Shown piece after piece: positions 26,970 to 36,349 of a stretch of 64,000 nucleotides of DNA; the stretch's first letter is position 1, and every line of letters starts with the position of its first letter. Origin of the DNA: Rheinheimera sp. 4Y26 (GTDB taxonomy: Bacteria; Pseudomonadota; Gammaproteobacteria; Enterobacterales; Alteromonadaceae); NCBI RefSeq assembly GCF_025245835.1, contig NZ_JAOBWS010000005.1:1-64000 (forward strand), written 5' to 3'. The notes below the pieces were generated by a model, which saw only the letters and a program-made list of their open reading frames with translations, searched no databases and was not told the DNA's origin. The position numbers and the translations under genes are program-made.

Positions 26970-29012
26970 CTACACCTTTACGGCCAATAAACTATTGCTG
27001 CGCTGATACAGCTGCGGCGGAATTTTCCCCAGTTGACACTGAGCTTCACTGACACTGAGCCCCTGTAGTTTCAGCCGGTCTTTAAACAGCGGCAAAAACT
27101 GCTGGGCTGTATTTACGACTTTTTCCTGCTCAGCATAAAACTGCAGGCTAACGTCCTGACCCGTTAACCTTACCTGCACCAACAAGGGGCCAAGTTCGGC
27201 CAGATCAAATTTCATCGTCAGTTGCCATTGCCTGGTTTTACCGCCGCCGTTTTTTCCATCAGCTTCGCGCTCACTGATGGCAAGTTCGGCAAAACGGCTG
27301 TCACCCGCCTGTTGTAGCGGCAGCTGAATAAAAAGTTGCTGGTGCTGCTGCGGTTGTTGCTGCTGCTCTACCGATGCCAGTTGTGATCCCTGCAGTGTGC
27401 TGGCATGGCTCGATAGCTGCCTGAGCAAATTACTGCTTTGTGTGTTATCAAGCTGGCCTATCAGCTGCTGCAGCTTGGCCGCCACCGGGGTTTTGGGCTC
27501 TGTGGTGCTCGCGCCTGCCAGCCTTCCCAATAACAGTTGCAGTGCAACGGCCAGGGTGCCGGCACTGCTGCTGGCCAGATTGGCAGGCGTTGGCTGTAGC
27601 GGGTTAAATTGCAGCGCTGCTGTTAACTGTGTCAGCAACTGGCTGCTTTGTACCGGCTTGGCTGCATCCAGGCTTTGTGCTTTAAGCTCGGTAAATACAG
27701 CGCTGAGCGCCGCCGGCAACTCCGGCAACACCCGCAGTGGATCGGCTTTGGCACTGGACAGTGGCAGCCATTGCCGCCACAGCTGGTTTATATCGACCGG
27801 TGTTTTCTGCGGGCTATCGGCAGGTGCAGCCTGCCAAATCAGTGGCCGGTTCAGCTGTTGTGGGCCAAGCTCCAGCACTGCGCCTTTTTGTGGTGTTGGG
27901 TTCACCTGTAATTGCCATTGTTGCGGCGCGGCTTTTTGGCTGGACGGGCTTAACTGCCAGTCGGCGCCTTGTTGCAACTGAGTGGGGATTTGTCTGGCCG
28001 TGGTCTGTTGTGCTGCGCTTAACTGATTGTTTAGCCATTGTTGTAATGCTTTGTTGTCTGAAGCTGCTTTGTTGTCGGATGCAAGCAGCGCAGGTTGCAG
28101 TGCTTTGGCAAGTAACGGCATTAGTTCACGGCTCTGCGCCTTGCTCAGGGTGACTGTTTTATCGCTAAAAGCTGCGGCTGGCAAAGTGTTGGTTGCTGGT
28201 GCATTTTCAAATTTTGTTGCTGTTCTGCCTTCATATACACCCTGTATTGTGCCGGTGCCAGTACCGGTCTGGGTTTTGGTCTGAGTTGTGCTGCTGTTTT
28301 GTTCGGCAGTTTTTGCCGCTTCCGCAGCTGAGTTTTTCAGCGGGGCAGCTAAAGCGGCGTCGGGTTTTAGTTTGATCTGTAGCTGCGCAGTGCTGGCGTC
28401 TAGCACCAGCAAGGCTTTGGTTTGAAATTGCTGTGGCCATTGATTGCTTTGTGGCAAAAAACTCAAGGGCAATTGCAGCTGGCGCTGATTTGGCAGTTGT
28501 AACAACAATTTTTCGCCGCTGCGGCTTAACTGCACTTCCAATTGCAATTGATTGCTGTGCTCTGGTGCGCCTAGTAGTTTGACCAGCGCAGCGCTACTGA
28601 AGCTGACGGCCGCCGGCGGATTGGCGCTGGTCTGTACCTGCAGCTGCAGCTGGCCCGATGGCAGCTGCTTAAGCGCCAGCTCAAGATTGATGGTGCCTGA
28701 TGGCTGGCCTGGCTGCCGTGGATGAGCGCTTGTCTGAGTCTGAGCTGTAATAGCAGTGTTTGCTAAAGTTGTGGCGCTTGTTTGTTGTAAGCCTGATTGC
28801 AACAAGCGGGTTTGCTCCGGACTTAACTTAATCTGCACCGGGCCTTGTGCTGTGCTCATTTGTAATTGACTGCTGCCATCACGGCCAATATTCAGCAACC
28901 CCTGATACAGAGTGTCCGGGCTTAACTTCAGCGGTGCCAGCGCAGCAGTGCTTGTGGTTGATGGCTGGCTGCTGCCGATGTGCAACAGAGAATCAAGATT
29001 GATCTGGTTCAT
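26970..29012 (-). CDS. FliK-like hook-length control family protein
   Basis: The 680-residue protein is dominated by Gln/Ala/Ser/Thr/Leu-rich low-complexity sequence. Its C-terminal ~100 residues (from RQWQLTMKFDLAELGPLLVQ) resemble the Flg_hook domain of FliK, which contacts FlhB to stop hook growth. Pairing with the FlhB-C homologue downstream strengthens this. No other flagellar gene is in the window, so it may be a paralogue separate from the main flagellar locus. It is divergent from ccmA. Confidence 0.75.
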   Translation of the reverse strand: MNQINLDSLLHIGSSQPSTTSTAALAPLKLSPDTLYQGLLNIGRDGSSQLQMSTAQGPVQIKLSPEQTRLLQSGLQQTSATTLANTAITAQTQTSAHPRQPGQPSGTINLELALKQLPSGQLQLQVQTSANPPAAVSFSSAALVKLLGAPEHSNQLQLEVQLSRSGEKLLLQLPNQRQLQLPLSFLPQSNQWPQQFQTKALLVLDASTAQLQIKLKPDAALAAPLKNSAAEAAKTAEQNSSTTQTKTQTGTGTGTIQGVYEGRTATKFENAPATNTLPAAAFSDKTVTLSKAQSRELMPLLAKALQPALLASDNKAASDNKALQQWLNNQLSAAQQTTARQIPTQLQQGADWQLSPSSQKAAPQQWQLQVNPTPQKGAVLELGPQQLNRPLIWQAAPADSPQKTPVDINQLWRQWLPLSSAKADPLRVLPELPAALSAVFTELKAQSLDAAKPVQSSQLLTQLTAALQFNPLQPTPANLASSSAGTLAVALQLLLGRLAGASTTEPKTPVAAKLQQLIGQLDNTQSSNLLRQLSSHASTLQGSQLASVEQQQQPQQHQQLFIQLPLQQAGDSRFAELAISEREADGKNGGGKTRQWQLTMKFDLAELGPLLVQVRLTGQDVSLQFYAEQEKVVNTAQQFLPLFKDRLKLQGLSVSEAQCQLGKIPPQLYQRSNSLLAVKV

Positions 29013-29097
29013 AATTTTGGCTGTTTAAGCGGCTATCAAGGTTATAGCGCATGCGTATTCTAACGCCAATATGTTAAGATGCGCGCTGTTTTTTTTG

Positions 29098-29760
29098 ATG
29101 GCTGTTTCTCTGGTGTCGACAAACTTATTAACTGCTTTCGCCCTCTGTTGTGTCCGGCAAGACCGGGTGCTGTTTGATGCTGTTGACCTTGAGCTCGCAG
29201 CCGGCGAGTTATTGCATATCAGCGGTAAAAACGGCGCCGGTAAAAGCAGTTTGTTGCGAATTCTGGCGGGTTTAGCCACGCCTGATGAAGGGCAGGTGTT
29301 GTGGTGTGGCAAGCCGTTATCTGACCCTTCGTCAAACAGCACGTCACAAAGCGACTTTGCCAGTTCCTTGTGTTATATCGGCCATTTAAGTGGAGTGCAG
29401 CCCCAGCTCACCGCTCTGGAAAACCTGGAATTCTGGCAGGCGGCATTTGCGCTGAAAAACACCGATTATTATGCAGTGCTGGCAACCCTTGGTTTGGCTG
29501 GCCTTGAAGATATTCCCTGCCAGATGATGTCGGCAGGCCAGCAGCGTCGTGTGTCTTTAGCGCGTTTGTGGTTAACCCAGGCCAAACTCTGGATTTTAGA
29601 CGAGCCTTTTACCGCGCTGGACCAAGGTGCCATCAAACTTTTGCAACAACGGTTTAAACAACATCTTGAGCAAGGCGGCGCTATTATTCTGACCACTCAC
29701 CAGGCCATGGAACAACAATTCCCACAAAGCCGCACTCTGGAGCTGGTTTACCGATGGTAA
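29098..29760 (+). CDS. ccmA: Heme exporter ATP-binding protein CcmA
   Basis: CcmA is the ATPase that, with CcmB and CcmC, powers release of holo-CcmE during cytochrome c maturation. The 220-residue protein shows Walker A GKNGAGKSS near residue 44, signature MSAGQQRR and Walker B LWILDEPFTALD. The ATG at 29098 gives the usual length; a GTG at 29113 and a longer frame from 29071 are alternatives, and no strong ribosome site distinguishes them. It begins the ccm operon and overlaps ccmB by seven bases. Confidence 0.94.
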   Translation: MAVSLVSTNLLTAFALCCVRQDRVLFDAVDLELAAGELLHISGKNGAGKSSLLRILAGLATPDEGQVLWCGKPLSDPSSNSTSQSDFASSLCYIGHLSGVQPQLTALENLEFWQAAFALKNTDYYAVLATLGLAGLEDIPCQMMSAGQQRRVSLARLWLTQAKLWILDEPFTALDQGAIKLLQQRFKQHLEQGGAIILTTHQAMEQQFPQSRTLELVYRW

Positions 29761-30419
29761 TGTTTAAAGCAGCTTTTGTGCGTGAATGGCGCTTACTCGC
29801 AAGACAAAAGGCCGACTGGCTGAATCCATTGATGTTTTTTGTCATAGTCCTCACCTTATTTCCGCTGGGTGTGGGCGCTAAACCTAATTTGCTGGCCGAA
29901 ATTGCGCCCGGTATTGTCTGGATAGCAGCACTTTTGAGTGTGCTTTTGGGCGCTGAACGCTTGTTTAAAGAAGATTTTCGCCAGGGCACGCTGGAGCAGC
30001 TGGTGGCGGCAAGAGACCCGTTATTTCCTTATGTGCTGGCCAAAATCAGCAGCAGCTGGTGCAGCACCGCCTTACCGCTGTTATTGATATCACCGCTGAT
30101 TGCCTTATTGCTTGGCCTGAGTACTGCAGCCTGGCAGGCGATAGTGCTGAGTTTGCTGCTGGGCACACCGTTATTAAATTTGCTGGCGGCACTTGGCGCA
30201 GCCCTTACTTTATCTGCCGATAAAGGCGGAATTCTGCTGGCCTTACTGATTTTACCTTTGTATATTCCGCTGCTGATTTTTGCCAGTGCCGCTGTGGACA
30301 ATGCCACGCTGGGACTGGACTATTCGGCACAATTGGCCGTATTAGCGGCCATGTTGTGTCTGGCGGCAGCGCTGGTGCCGCTTGCGGTATTAAAAGCTTT
30401 AAGATTAAACGTGGGGTGA
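29754..30419 (+). CDS. ccmB: Heme exporter protein CcmB
   Basis: The 221-residue membrane protein has six hydrophobic segments and the CcmB opening FKAAFVREWRLLARQKADWLN-like region with basic residues before TM1. It forms the transmembrane part of the CcmABCD transporter. It starts inside the end of ccmA and stops one base before ccmC. Confidence 0.94.
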   Translation: MVMFKAAFVREWRLLARQKADWLNPLMFFVIVLTLFPLGVGAKPNLLAEIAPGIVWIAALLSVLLGAERLFKEDFRQGTLEQLVAARDPLFPYVLAKISSSWCSTALPLLLISPLIALLLGLSTAAWQAIVLSLLLGTPLLNLLAALGAALTLSADKGGILLALLILPLYIPLLIFASAAVDNATLGLDYSAQLAVLAAMLCLAAALVPLAVLKALRLNVG

Positions 30420-30420
30420 T

Positions 30421-31203
30421 ATGTTTAAGTGGCTTGATCCATATGCCAAACCTGAAACTTTATACCGCATTTGCGGCTTGTGGTTTCCATGGTTAATGAC
30501 GCTGGCCGTGTTGACCTTGCTGCTGAGCACTGTCTGGGGCCTTGGTTTTACCCCGGCTGATTACCAGCAAGGTGACAGTTACCGCATTATTCATATTCAT
30601 GTGCCAGCGGCGATTTGGTCGATGGGCGCATACAGCAGCATGGCTATTGCCGCTTTTATTGCACTGGTGTGGCAAATTAAAGTGGCACAGTGGGCTGTTG
30701 GCGCCATTGCGCCTATTGGCGCTGTGTATACGCTGATAGCACTCTTGACCGGCATGGCCTGGGGCAAACCTATGTGGGGCACCTGGTGGGTGTGGGATGC
30801 CAGACTCACTTCTGAACTGATTTTATTGTTTTTGTATTTAGGTGTGATTGCACTGTCCGGCGCTTTTGCCGATCGTCAGCTTGGCGCCAAAGCCTCAGCT
30901 TTATTGGCGGTGGTTGGGGTGGTGAATCTGCCGATTATTCACTTTTCTGTAGAATGGTGGAACACCCTGCATCAGGGCGCCACTATCACTAAATTTGCCA
31001 AACCTTCGATTGACCCTTCGATGCTGTGGCCTTTGTTGCTGGGGATTTTGGGTTTTGCCTTATTGCTGGCGGCGCTGACCTGTTTGCGCCTTCGCACCGC
31101 TATTTTGCTCAATGAACAGCACAGACCCTGGGTTCGCGCTTTGGCGCAGCAGTCTGTGCACAAAGGTAGCGTGCCGCAAACTAACGCAGGGCGGGGTGTC
31201 TGA
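30421..31203 (+). CDS. ccmC: Heme lyase/handling protein CcmC
   Basis: CcmC loads heme onto CcmE at the periplasmic face. The 260-residue polytopic protein contains the tryptophan-rich heme-handling WWD motif (WGTWWVWDARLTSELIL, residues about 120-136) and flanking conserved histidines (IHVPAAIWSMG near 60; IHFSVEWWNTLHQ near 177). It overlaps ccmD by one base (TGATG). Confidence 0.95.
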   Translation: MFKWLDPYAKPETLYRICGLWFPWLMTLAVLTLLLSTVWGLGFTPADYQQGDSYRIIHIHVPAAIWSMGAYSSMAIAAFIALVWQIKVAQWAVGAIAPIGAVYTLIALLTGMAWGKPMWGTWWVWDARLTSELILLFLYLGVIALSGAFADRQLGAKASALLAVVGVVNLPIIHFSVEWWNTLHQGATITKFAKPSIDPSMLWPLLLGILGFALLLAALTCLRLRTAILLNEQHRPWVRALAQQSVHKGSVPQTNAGRGV

Positions 31204-31433
31204 TGCCGGAATTTTATTTTGAGTCGTTAAGTGCCTTTTGGCAGATGGGCGGTTATGCGCTTTTTGTCTGGTTGTCTTTTGGCAGTACCTATGGGTTACT
31301 GGCCGCGCTCTGGTGGTTCAGCCAGCGCAGTCAGAGCCGGATTTTGCAGGACTTAGCCAAAAAACAACAGCGTGAACACAGAGTGCGTGCGCAGCAACAA
31401 CTTGAGGAAGAAAACAATGAACCCAAGACGTAA
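31203..31433 (+). CDS. ccmD: Heme exporter protein CcmD
   Basis: CcmD is a small single-span membrane protein that stabilises CcmC-CcmE. The 76-residue product has one hydrophobic segment (about residues 17-38) followed by a highly charged Gln/Arg/Glu tail, as expected. Its 3' end overlaps the beginning of ccmE by 17 bases. Confidence 0.9.
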   Translation: MPEFYFESLSAFWQMGGYALFVWLSFGSTYGLLAALWWFSQRSQSRILQDLAKKQQREHRVRAQQQLEEENNEPKT

Positions 31434-31980
31434 ACAGCGGCTGATGGCCGTCAGCGCCATTTTGTTGTTATTAAGTGGTGCTGTAGGCGCCATGTTGTAT
31501 GCGCTGAATGAAAACGTTGATTTGTTTTATACCCCAAGTCAGTTGCTGAATGGTTTAGGCGAAGACAAAGTCAAACCTGTACCAGGCCAGCGTTTGCGTA
31601 TTGGTGGTATGGTTGTGCCAGGTTCAGTGAAACGGGACGACAGCAGTTTAAAAGTCAGTTTTGCTTTAGCCGACACAGGCCCCACAGTGACAGTGCATTA
31701 TGACGGTATACTGCCGGATTTATTCCGTGAAGGGCAGGGCATAGTGGCGCAAGGCACTTTAATCGACGCCACCAATATTCAGGCAACAGAAGTGCTGGCT
31801 AAACATGATGAAGAATATATGCCGCCGGAAGTGGCAGAGGCGGTGAAGGGCATCAAACATGTGGCGCCTAAATATACCTATCCGGCCGCTGCAGATGCTT
31901 CAGCCACCTCTGGTGCAGCCACAACTGAAACAAAACAAGCAGATAAACCAGCCACGGCAACAGAGGGCGGTAGCCAATAA
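31417..31980 (+). CDS. ccmE: Periplasmic heme chaperone CcmE
   Basis: CcmE binds heme covalently and delivers it to CcmF. The 187-residue protein has an N-terminal anchor (residues about 8-28) and an OB-fold, with the heme-binding motif [10 protein letters not shown] holding His130 and Tyr134, the same numbering as in E. coli. The ATG at 31417 is preferred over the upstream frame opening at 31372. A Thr/Ala-rich tail follows. It overlaps ccmF by one base. Confidence 0.96.
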   Translation: MNPRRKQRLMAVSAILLLLSGAVGAMLYALNENVDLFYTPSQLLNGLGEDKVKPVPGQRLRIGGMVVPGSVKRDDSSLKVSFALADTGPTVTVHYDGILPDLFREGQGIVAQGTLIDATNIQATEVLAKHDEEYMPPEVAEAVKGIKHVAPKYTYPAAADASATSGAATTETKQADKPATATEGGSQ

Positions 31981-33974
31981 TGATTCCTGAAATTGGTCAG
32001 CTGTCGCTGATATTTGCTTTTGCTTTATCTTGTTTACTGGCGCTGGTGCCTATGTATGGCAGTTACAGCGGCAGTGTGCGGGCGTTATTGCTGGCCAAAC
32101 CCCTGGCGATTGGCCTGTTTTTATTCAGCGGCACCGCCATGGCCTGCCTGATGTACGCTTTTTATCACAGCGACTTTACCGTGATTAACGTGGCCAGCAA
32201 TTCGTCCAGCATGCTGCCCTGGTATTTTCAGCTGACCGCAAGTTTCGGCTCCCATGAAGGCTCGATGCTGCTTTGGGTGACCATTCTGGCGCTCTGGACT
32301 GCTTTGGTGGCGCTCTTTTCCAACTCTTTGCCGCTGTTGATGCAAGGCCGCATTTTGGGCGTGATGGGCTTTATCTGTGTTGGTTTTATTGCCTTTTCGC
32401 TGTTTATGTCCAACCCCTTCGAGCGCAGCCTGCCGTTTTTTCCGGTGGAAGGCCGTGATTTAAACCCGCTGCTGCAAGACTTTGGCATGATAGTGCACCC
32501 GCCGCTGTTGTATGTGGGTTATGTCGGTTTTGCTGTTTCTTTTGCTTTTGCCATTGCTGCTTTAATTGGCGGTAAGTTTGACAGTACCTGGGCACGCTGG
32601 GCGCGGCCATGGACCTTAGCTGCCTGGTTGTTTTTAACTCTGGGCATTATGCTCGGCAGCTGGTGGGCTTATAACGAACTGGGCTGGGGCGGCTGGTGGT
32701 TCTGGGATCCGGTTGAAAACGCGTCTTTTATGCCTTGGCTGGTTGGCACCGCATTGTTGCATTCGCTGGCGGTCACTGAAAAACGCGGCACCTTTAAATC
32801 CTGGACTGTGCTGCTGGCCATAGCGGCATTTTCGTTAAGTTTAATGGGCGCCTTTTTAGTGCGATCCGGCGTACTGGTGTCGGTGCACTCCTTTGCTTCT
32901 GATCCAAGCCGCGGTTTGTATTTACTGGCGTTTTTACTGCTGGTCGTGGGTGGATCGTTATTTTTGTATGCGCTGCGGATGAACGCTGTGCGCTCGCAGG
33001 CCCGTTATCAGCTGTTTAGCCGTGAAGTGTTGCTGTGGGGCAATAATGTATTTTTACTGACCGCCACTCTGGTGGTGTTTTTAGGCACTTTATACCCACT
33101 GTTTCACAAAGAATTAGGCTTAGGCTCTATTTCTATCGGCGAGCCGTTTTTTAATCAGCTGTTTTATTATCTGGTGATCCCTTTTAGTTTACTGCTGGGG
33201 CTTGGCCCCTGGGTACGCTGGAAACAGCAGCAGCTGCCGCCTTTATTAAAACCCTTAACCCTGGTTGCGCTGTTGGCGCTGACTTTAGCCATTGGTTATC
33301 TGGCGGCGACACAGTCGCTGGCGGCCAATCTGGCGTTATTGGGTTGTTTGCTCGGCGCCTGGGTTGGCATGTCGGCTATTGGCGAGGTGTATCAGCGTGC
33401 ACAGCAGCTGGGTGGTTTCAGTCTTGGTTTCACTCGCTTGCAGGCCAGTCACTGGGGCATGACGCTGGCGCATATTGGTTTTGCCGTGCTGGTTGTCGGT
33501 GTGGCCATGACCAAAACCCTGAGTGTGGAAAAAGACGTGCGGATGAAAATTGGCGACACAGTGGAGCTGAACGGTTATCACTTTACGCTGACGGACGTGT
33601 ATGCGCTAAATGGCCCGAACTATGGTGGTCAGGCGGCTGAGCTGGAAGTGTTCAGCAACGGTGAAAAAGTCACGCATCTGCACGCGGAAAAACGTTTTTA
33701 TCCACTGCAAAAAACCGTGATGACCGAAGCCGCAGTACATGCCCGCTTAAGCCGCGATTTATACGTAGCTTTGGGTGAAGAGCTGAGCGGCCCGTCCTGG
33801 GCGATGCGGGTGTATGTCAAACCTTTTGTGCGCTGGATTTGGCTTGGTGGTGTATTGATGGCATTAGGTGCTTTGCTGGCACTGTTAGATAAACGTTATC
33901 GTCGTGCCCCTGCCCATGTTGATGTAAAAGTGCGTGAAACCACAGCTGCATTTAACGGAGCTGAGCATGCGTAA
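31980..33974 (+). CDS. ccmF: Cytochrome c heme lyase subunit CcmF
   Basis: CcmF joins heme from CcmE to apocytochrome c. The 664-residue membrane protein has around 14-15 hydrophobic segments and the WWD domain GGWWFWDPVENASFMPWL near residue 236. The conserved HPPLLYVGYVG lies near 171 and a large periplasmic domain near the C-terminus. It overlaps ccmG by eight bases. Confidence 0.96.
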   Translation: MIPEIGQLSLIFAFALSCLLALVPMYGSYSGSVRALLLAKPLAIGLFLFSGTAMACLMYAFYHSDFTVINVASNSSSMLPWYFQLTASFGSHEGSMLLWVTILALWTALVALFSNSLPLLMQGRILGVMGFICVGFIAFSLFMSNPFERSLPFFPVEGRDLNPLLQDFGMIVHPPLLYVGYVGFAVSFAFAIAALIGGKFDSTWARWARPWTLAAWLFLTLGIMLGSWWAYNELGWGGWWFWDPVENASFMPWLVGTALLHSLAVTEKRGTFKSWTVLLAIAAFSLSLMGAFLVRSGVLVSVHSFASDPSRGLYLLAFLLLVVGGSLFLYALRMNAVRSQARYQLFSREVLLWGNNVFLLTATLVVFLGTLYPLFHKELGLGSISIGEPFFNQLFYYLVIPFSLLLGLGPWVRWKQQQLPPLLKPLTLVALLALTLAIGYLAATQSLAANLALLGCLLGAWVGMSAIGEVYQRAQQLGGFSLGFTRLQASHWGMTLAHIGFAVLVVGVAMTKTLSVEKDVRMKIGDTVELNGYHFTLTDVYALNGPNYGGQAAELEVFSNGEKVTHLHAEKRFYPLQKTVMTEAAVHARLSRDLYVALGEELSGPSWAMRVYVKPFVRWIWLGGVLMALGALLALLDKRYRRAPAHVDVKVRETTAAFNGAEHA

Positions 33975-34590
33975 GTCATTATTTTTCATTCCTTTTGTGC
34001 TTTTTATTGCGCTGGCGGCTTTTTTATTCAGCGGTTTGTTTTCCGATCCGCGCCAGCATGGCTCGGCGCTTGTGAGTAAACCATTGCCGGCGTTTTTATT
34101 GCCGGATCTGATGGCTCCACAGCGGATGCTGAGTGCCGATGACCTCAAAGGCAAAGTCTATCTACTCAATGTGTGGGGTCTGTGGTGTCCAACCTGTAAT
34201 GCCGAGCTTGGTTTTTTAACCGAACTGCGTCAGCAGGGCATTGAGATTGTGGGTTTGTATTATGTGCAGCCGCAAGACAGCGCTTTTGGTGAGACTTTTG
34301 ATTTAGCAGCATTACAAAAGGATGTAGCAAAAAAACTGGCCGAGCAGGGCAATCCTTATCAGCTGAATATTCTGGATGAAAAACGCAGCCTGATTTTTGA
34401 TTTGGGTGTCACAGGTGCGCCTGAAACCTTTTTAATTGACGCCCAGGGGCAAATCCGCGCCCACCATGTTGGCGATATTAACCCGCAAAACTGGCCAGCC
34501 TTAGCAGCGCAATATCAGGCGGTACTGCAGGAAGCCCAGGCTGCAGCAGCTTTGACACAACAAAGCATAGGAGCCACTAATGCGCCCTAA
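33967..34590 (+). CDS. ccmG: Thiol:disulfide interchange protein CcmG/DsbE
   Basis: CcmG reduces apocytochrome c (through CcmH) so that heme can be attached. The 207-residue protein has an N-terminal membrane anchor (residues about 5-23) and a thioredoxin domain with active site WCPTC (Cys74, Cys77) and cis-proline loop GAPETFLID. The ATG at 33967 is preferred over an upstream frame opening inside ccmF. It overlaps ccmH by 11 bases. Confidence 0.95.
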   Translation: MRKSLFFIPFVLFIALAAFLFSGLFSDPRQHGSALVSKPLPAFLLPDLMAPQRMLSADDLKGKVYLLNVWGLWCPTCNAELGFLTELRQQGIEIVGLYYVQPQDSAFGETFDLAALQKDVAKKLAEQGNPYQLNILDEKRSLIFDLGVTGAPETFLIDAQGQIRAHHVGDINPQNWPALAAQYQAVLQEAQAAAALTQQSIGATNAP

Positions 34591-35095
34591 AATGCAGTTG
34601 TTTTCCAGAGCTTTTGCCCGCTTATTGCTGGCGCTTTGTTTATGTCCGGCTTTTGCCACTACTGCCGCAGAAGAACTGCTGCCGTTTAAAGATGCACAGC
34701 AACAAGCGCTGTACCGTGAGCTGACGGCTGAGCTGCGCTGCCCAAAGTGTCAGAACCAGAATATTGCCGATTCTAACGCTGTGGTGGCGGTGGATATGCG
34801 CGAAAAAACCTACCAGCTGGTGCAGCAAGGGCAAAACAAAGAGCAAGTCATTGATTATATGAAACAAAGATATGGTGACTTTGTTCATTACCAGCCGCCT
34901 GTGCAGTGGAGCACAATTTGGTTGTGGCTGGCTCCTTTGTTGTTATTGGCCGGTTTATTCTGGGTGATGCTGCAAAAACAACAAAAAGTGCAGCAACTGC
35001 AACAAACGGACGCTGTTGACCCTGAGCTTGAACAAAAACTGCAGGCGATGATTGAACAGGCCATGGCAGAAAAATCATCAAAGGAGCCGGATTAA
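34580..35095 (+). CDS. ccmH: Cytochrome c maturation protein CcmH (N-terminal type)
   Basis: CcmH is a membrane-anchored thiol oxidoreductase that presents apocytochrome c. The 171-residue protein has a signal peptide and the redox motif LRCPKCQNQ (Cys54, Cys57), with one transmembrane helix near residues 110-132. It is the short form, with the TPR part encoded separately by the next gene (ccmI), overlapping by one base. Confidence 0.95.
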   Translation: MRPKMQLFSRAFARLLLALCLCPAFATTAAEELLPFKDAQQQALYRELTAELRCPKCQNQNIADSNAVVAVDMREKTYQLVQQGQNKEQVIDYMKQRYGDFVHYQPPVQWSTIWLWLAPLLLLAGLFWVMLQKQQKVQQLQQTDAVDPELEQKLQAMIEQAMAEKSSKEPD

Positions 35096-36345
35096 TGTTG
35101 ATGCAATTAAGTGTAGCGGCGCTGTTGATGCTGGCTGTGGTGGTGCTGTTATTGTGGTGGCCGCGTAAAGCCGGCAGCGCCGAACAAACCCAGACCGAAC
35201 TTTTTGCCGAGCGTCTGCATGCCCTGACCCAGGCCAGAGACAATGGCGAATTGGCGCCGGAAGATTTTTTAAGTGCAGCCAATGAGTTAAAAAGCCAGTT
35301 TATCGGACAGCGTCAGGCGGCCCTTGCAGGTAACAACACGCCCTGGCTGGCACCGCTGTCGCTGGTATTGGTGCTGCTGGTGGTCGGCATTGCCTATGGC
35401 CTCAGTGGTCATTACCGTGAACTCAGCGACTGGGAGCTGGCGCAGCAAAATTTGCCATCGTATGGTGAGCGGGCGCTGCTGAATAAAGGCGAGCCGTTAA
35501 GTGAAAAAGAAATCAGTTTATTTGCCTTAGCACTTCGCACCAAATTGGCCAATGAGGGGGATGACGCTGTGGCCTGGTATGTGCTTGGCCGCATCTGGTT
35601 TTCGCAAGGGCTGGTAGAGGATGCCATTGAAGCTTTTGAAAAAGCGCTGAAACTGACGCCGGAGCGCGCCAATGTGCTGCTTAGCTATGCTCAGGCGCTG
35701 CTGGTGACCGACAACGCCGACAATCTGCAAAAAGCAGCACAAAGCCTGGGGCTGGTGCTGAGTAAAGATCCAATGAATAAGGATGCCTTGTCGATGCTGG
35801 CGCTGATAGCACAGGAGCGGGGTGATTTGGTTGAGGCAAAGGCGGCCTGGGAAATGTTGTTGTCACAACTGGATAAAAATGACCCACGTTACAGCATGAT
35901 TGAGCAGCAACTGGCCAAAGTTTCACAAGGTGCTGCCGGTGTTGCTGTTGCCGATACTAAAACAGAAGCTTCCAGCGGGGAAAGTGCTACTGCAGATCCG
36001 GCTGCACCTAAACGCCGTATTATGCTGACTTTACAGGTAAGCGAAGCCTTAGCTGCAAAATTTAAAGACGCCAGCTTATTTGTAGTGGCCAAAGCTGCAG
36101 AGGGCCCGCCGATGCCACTGGCGGTGCAAAAACTGGCAGTGTTTAGCGGCAGCCGTCAGATTGAACTGAACTCCAATATGGTGATGCAGCCAGGTTGGGG
36201 CCTGGATAATGTGGCGCAAGTGTTGGTATCGGCCCGTATCAGTCAGTCCGGTGCTGTGGCTAAAACCGCGGGCGATCCGGAAATAGTTTCAGAACTTATT
36301 GAATTAAAAGATGGTCAGCAGGAGCTGACACTTTCACTGGAGTAA
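35095..36345 (+). CDS. ccmI: Cytochrome c maturation TPR protein CcmI
   Basis: CcmI captures apocytochrome c C-termini and hands them to the heme lyase. The 416-residue protein has two N-terminal membrane helices (about 4-23 and 84-102) around a cytoplasmic loop. TPR-like helices follow (AWYVLGRIWFSQGLVEDAIE near 160), and after a linker comes a C-terminal beta domain (RRIMLTLQVSEALAAKF near 303). It is the last ccm gene; mlaA starts four bases after its stop. Confidence 0.93.
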   Translation: MLMQLSVAALLMLAVVVLLLWWPRKAGSAEQTQTELFAERLHALTQARDNGELAPEDFLSAANELKSQFIGQRQAALAGNNTPWLAPLSLVLVLLVVGIAYGLSGHYRELSDWELAQQNLPSYGERALLNKGEPLSEKEISLFALALRTKLANEGDDAVAWYVLGRIWFSQGLVEDAIEAFEKALKLTPERANVLLSYAQALLVTDNADNLQKAAQSLGLVLSKDPMNKDALSMLALIAQERGDLVEAKAAWEMLLSQLDKNDPRYSMIEQQLAKVSQGAAGVAVADTKTEASSGESATADPAAPKRRIMLTLQVSEALAAKFKDASLFVVAKAAEGPPMPLAVQKLAVFSGSRQIELNSNMVMQPGWGLDNVAQVLVSARISQSGAVAKTAGDPEIVSELIELKDGQQELTLSLE

Positions 36346-36349
36346 ATGG

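Noticed and set aside
27397..27981. 194-codon plus-strand frame within the FliK-like gene
   Set aside because: It is the antisense shadow of a low-complexity Gln/Ala/Leu-rich gene; Cys/Leu richness mirrors CAG and GCC codons.
28000..28300. Possible frameshift or repeat collapse in the FliK-like gene
   Set aside because: The frame stays open for 680 codons and ends in a good Flg_hook-like domain; low complexity alone explains the oddness.
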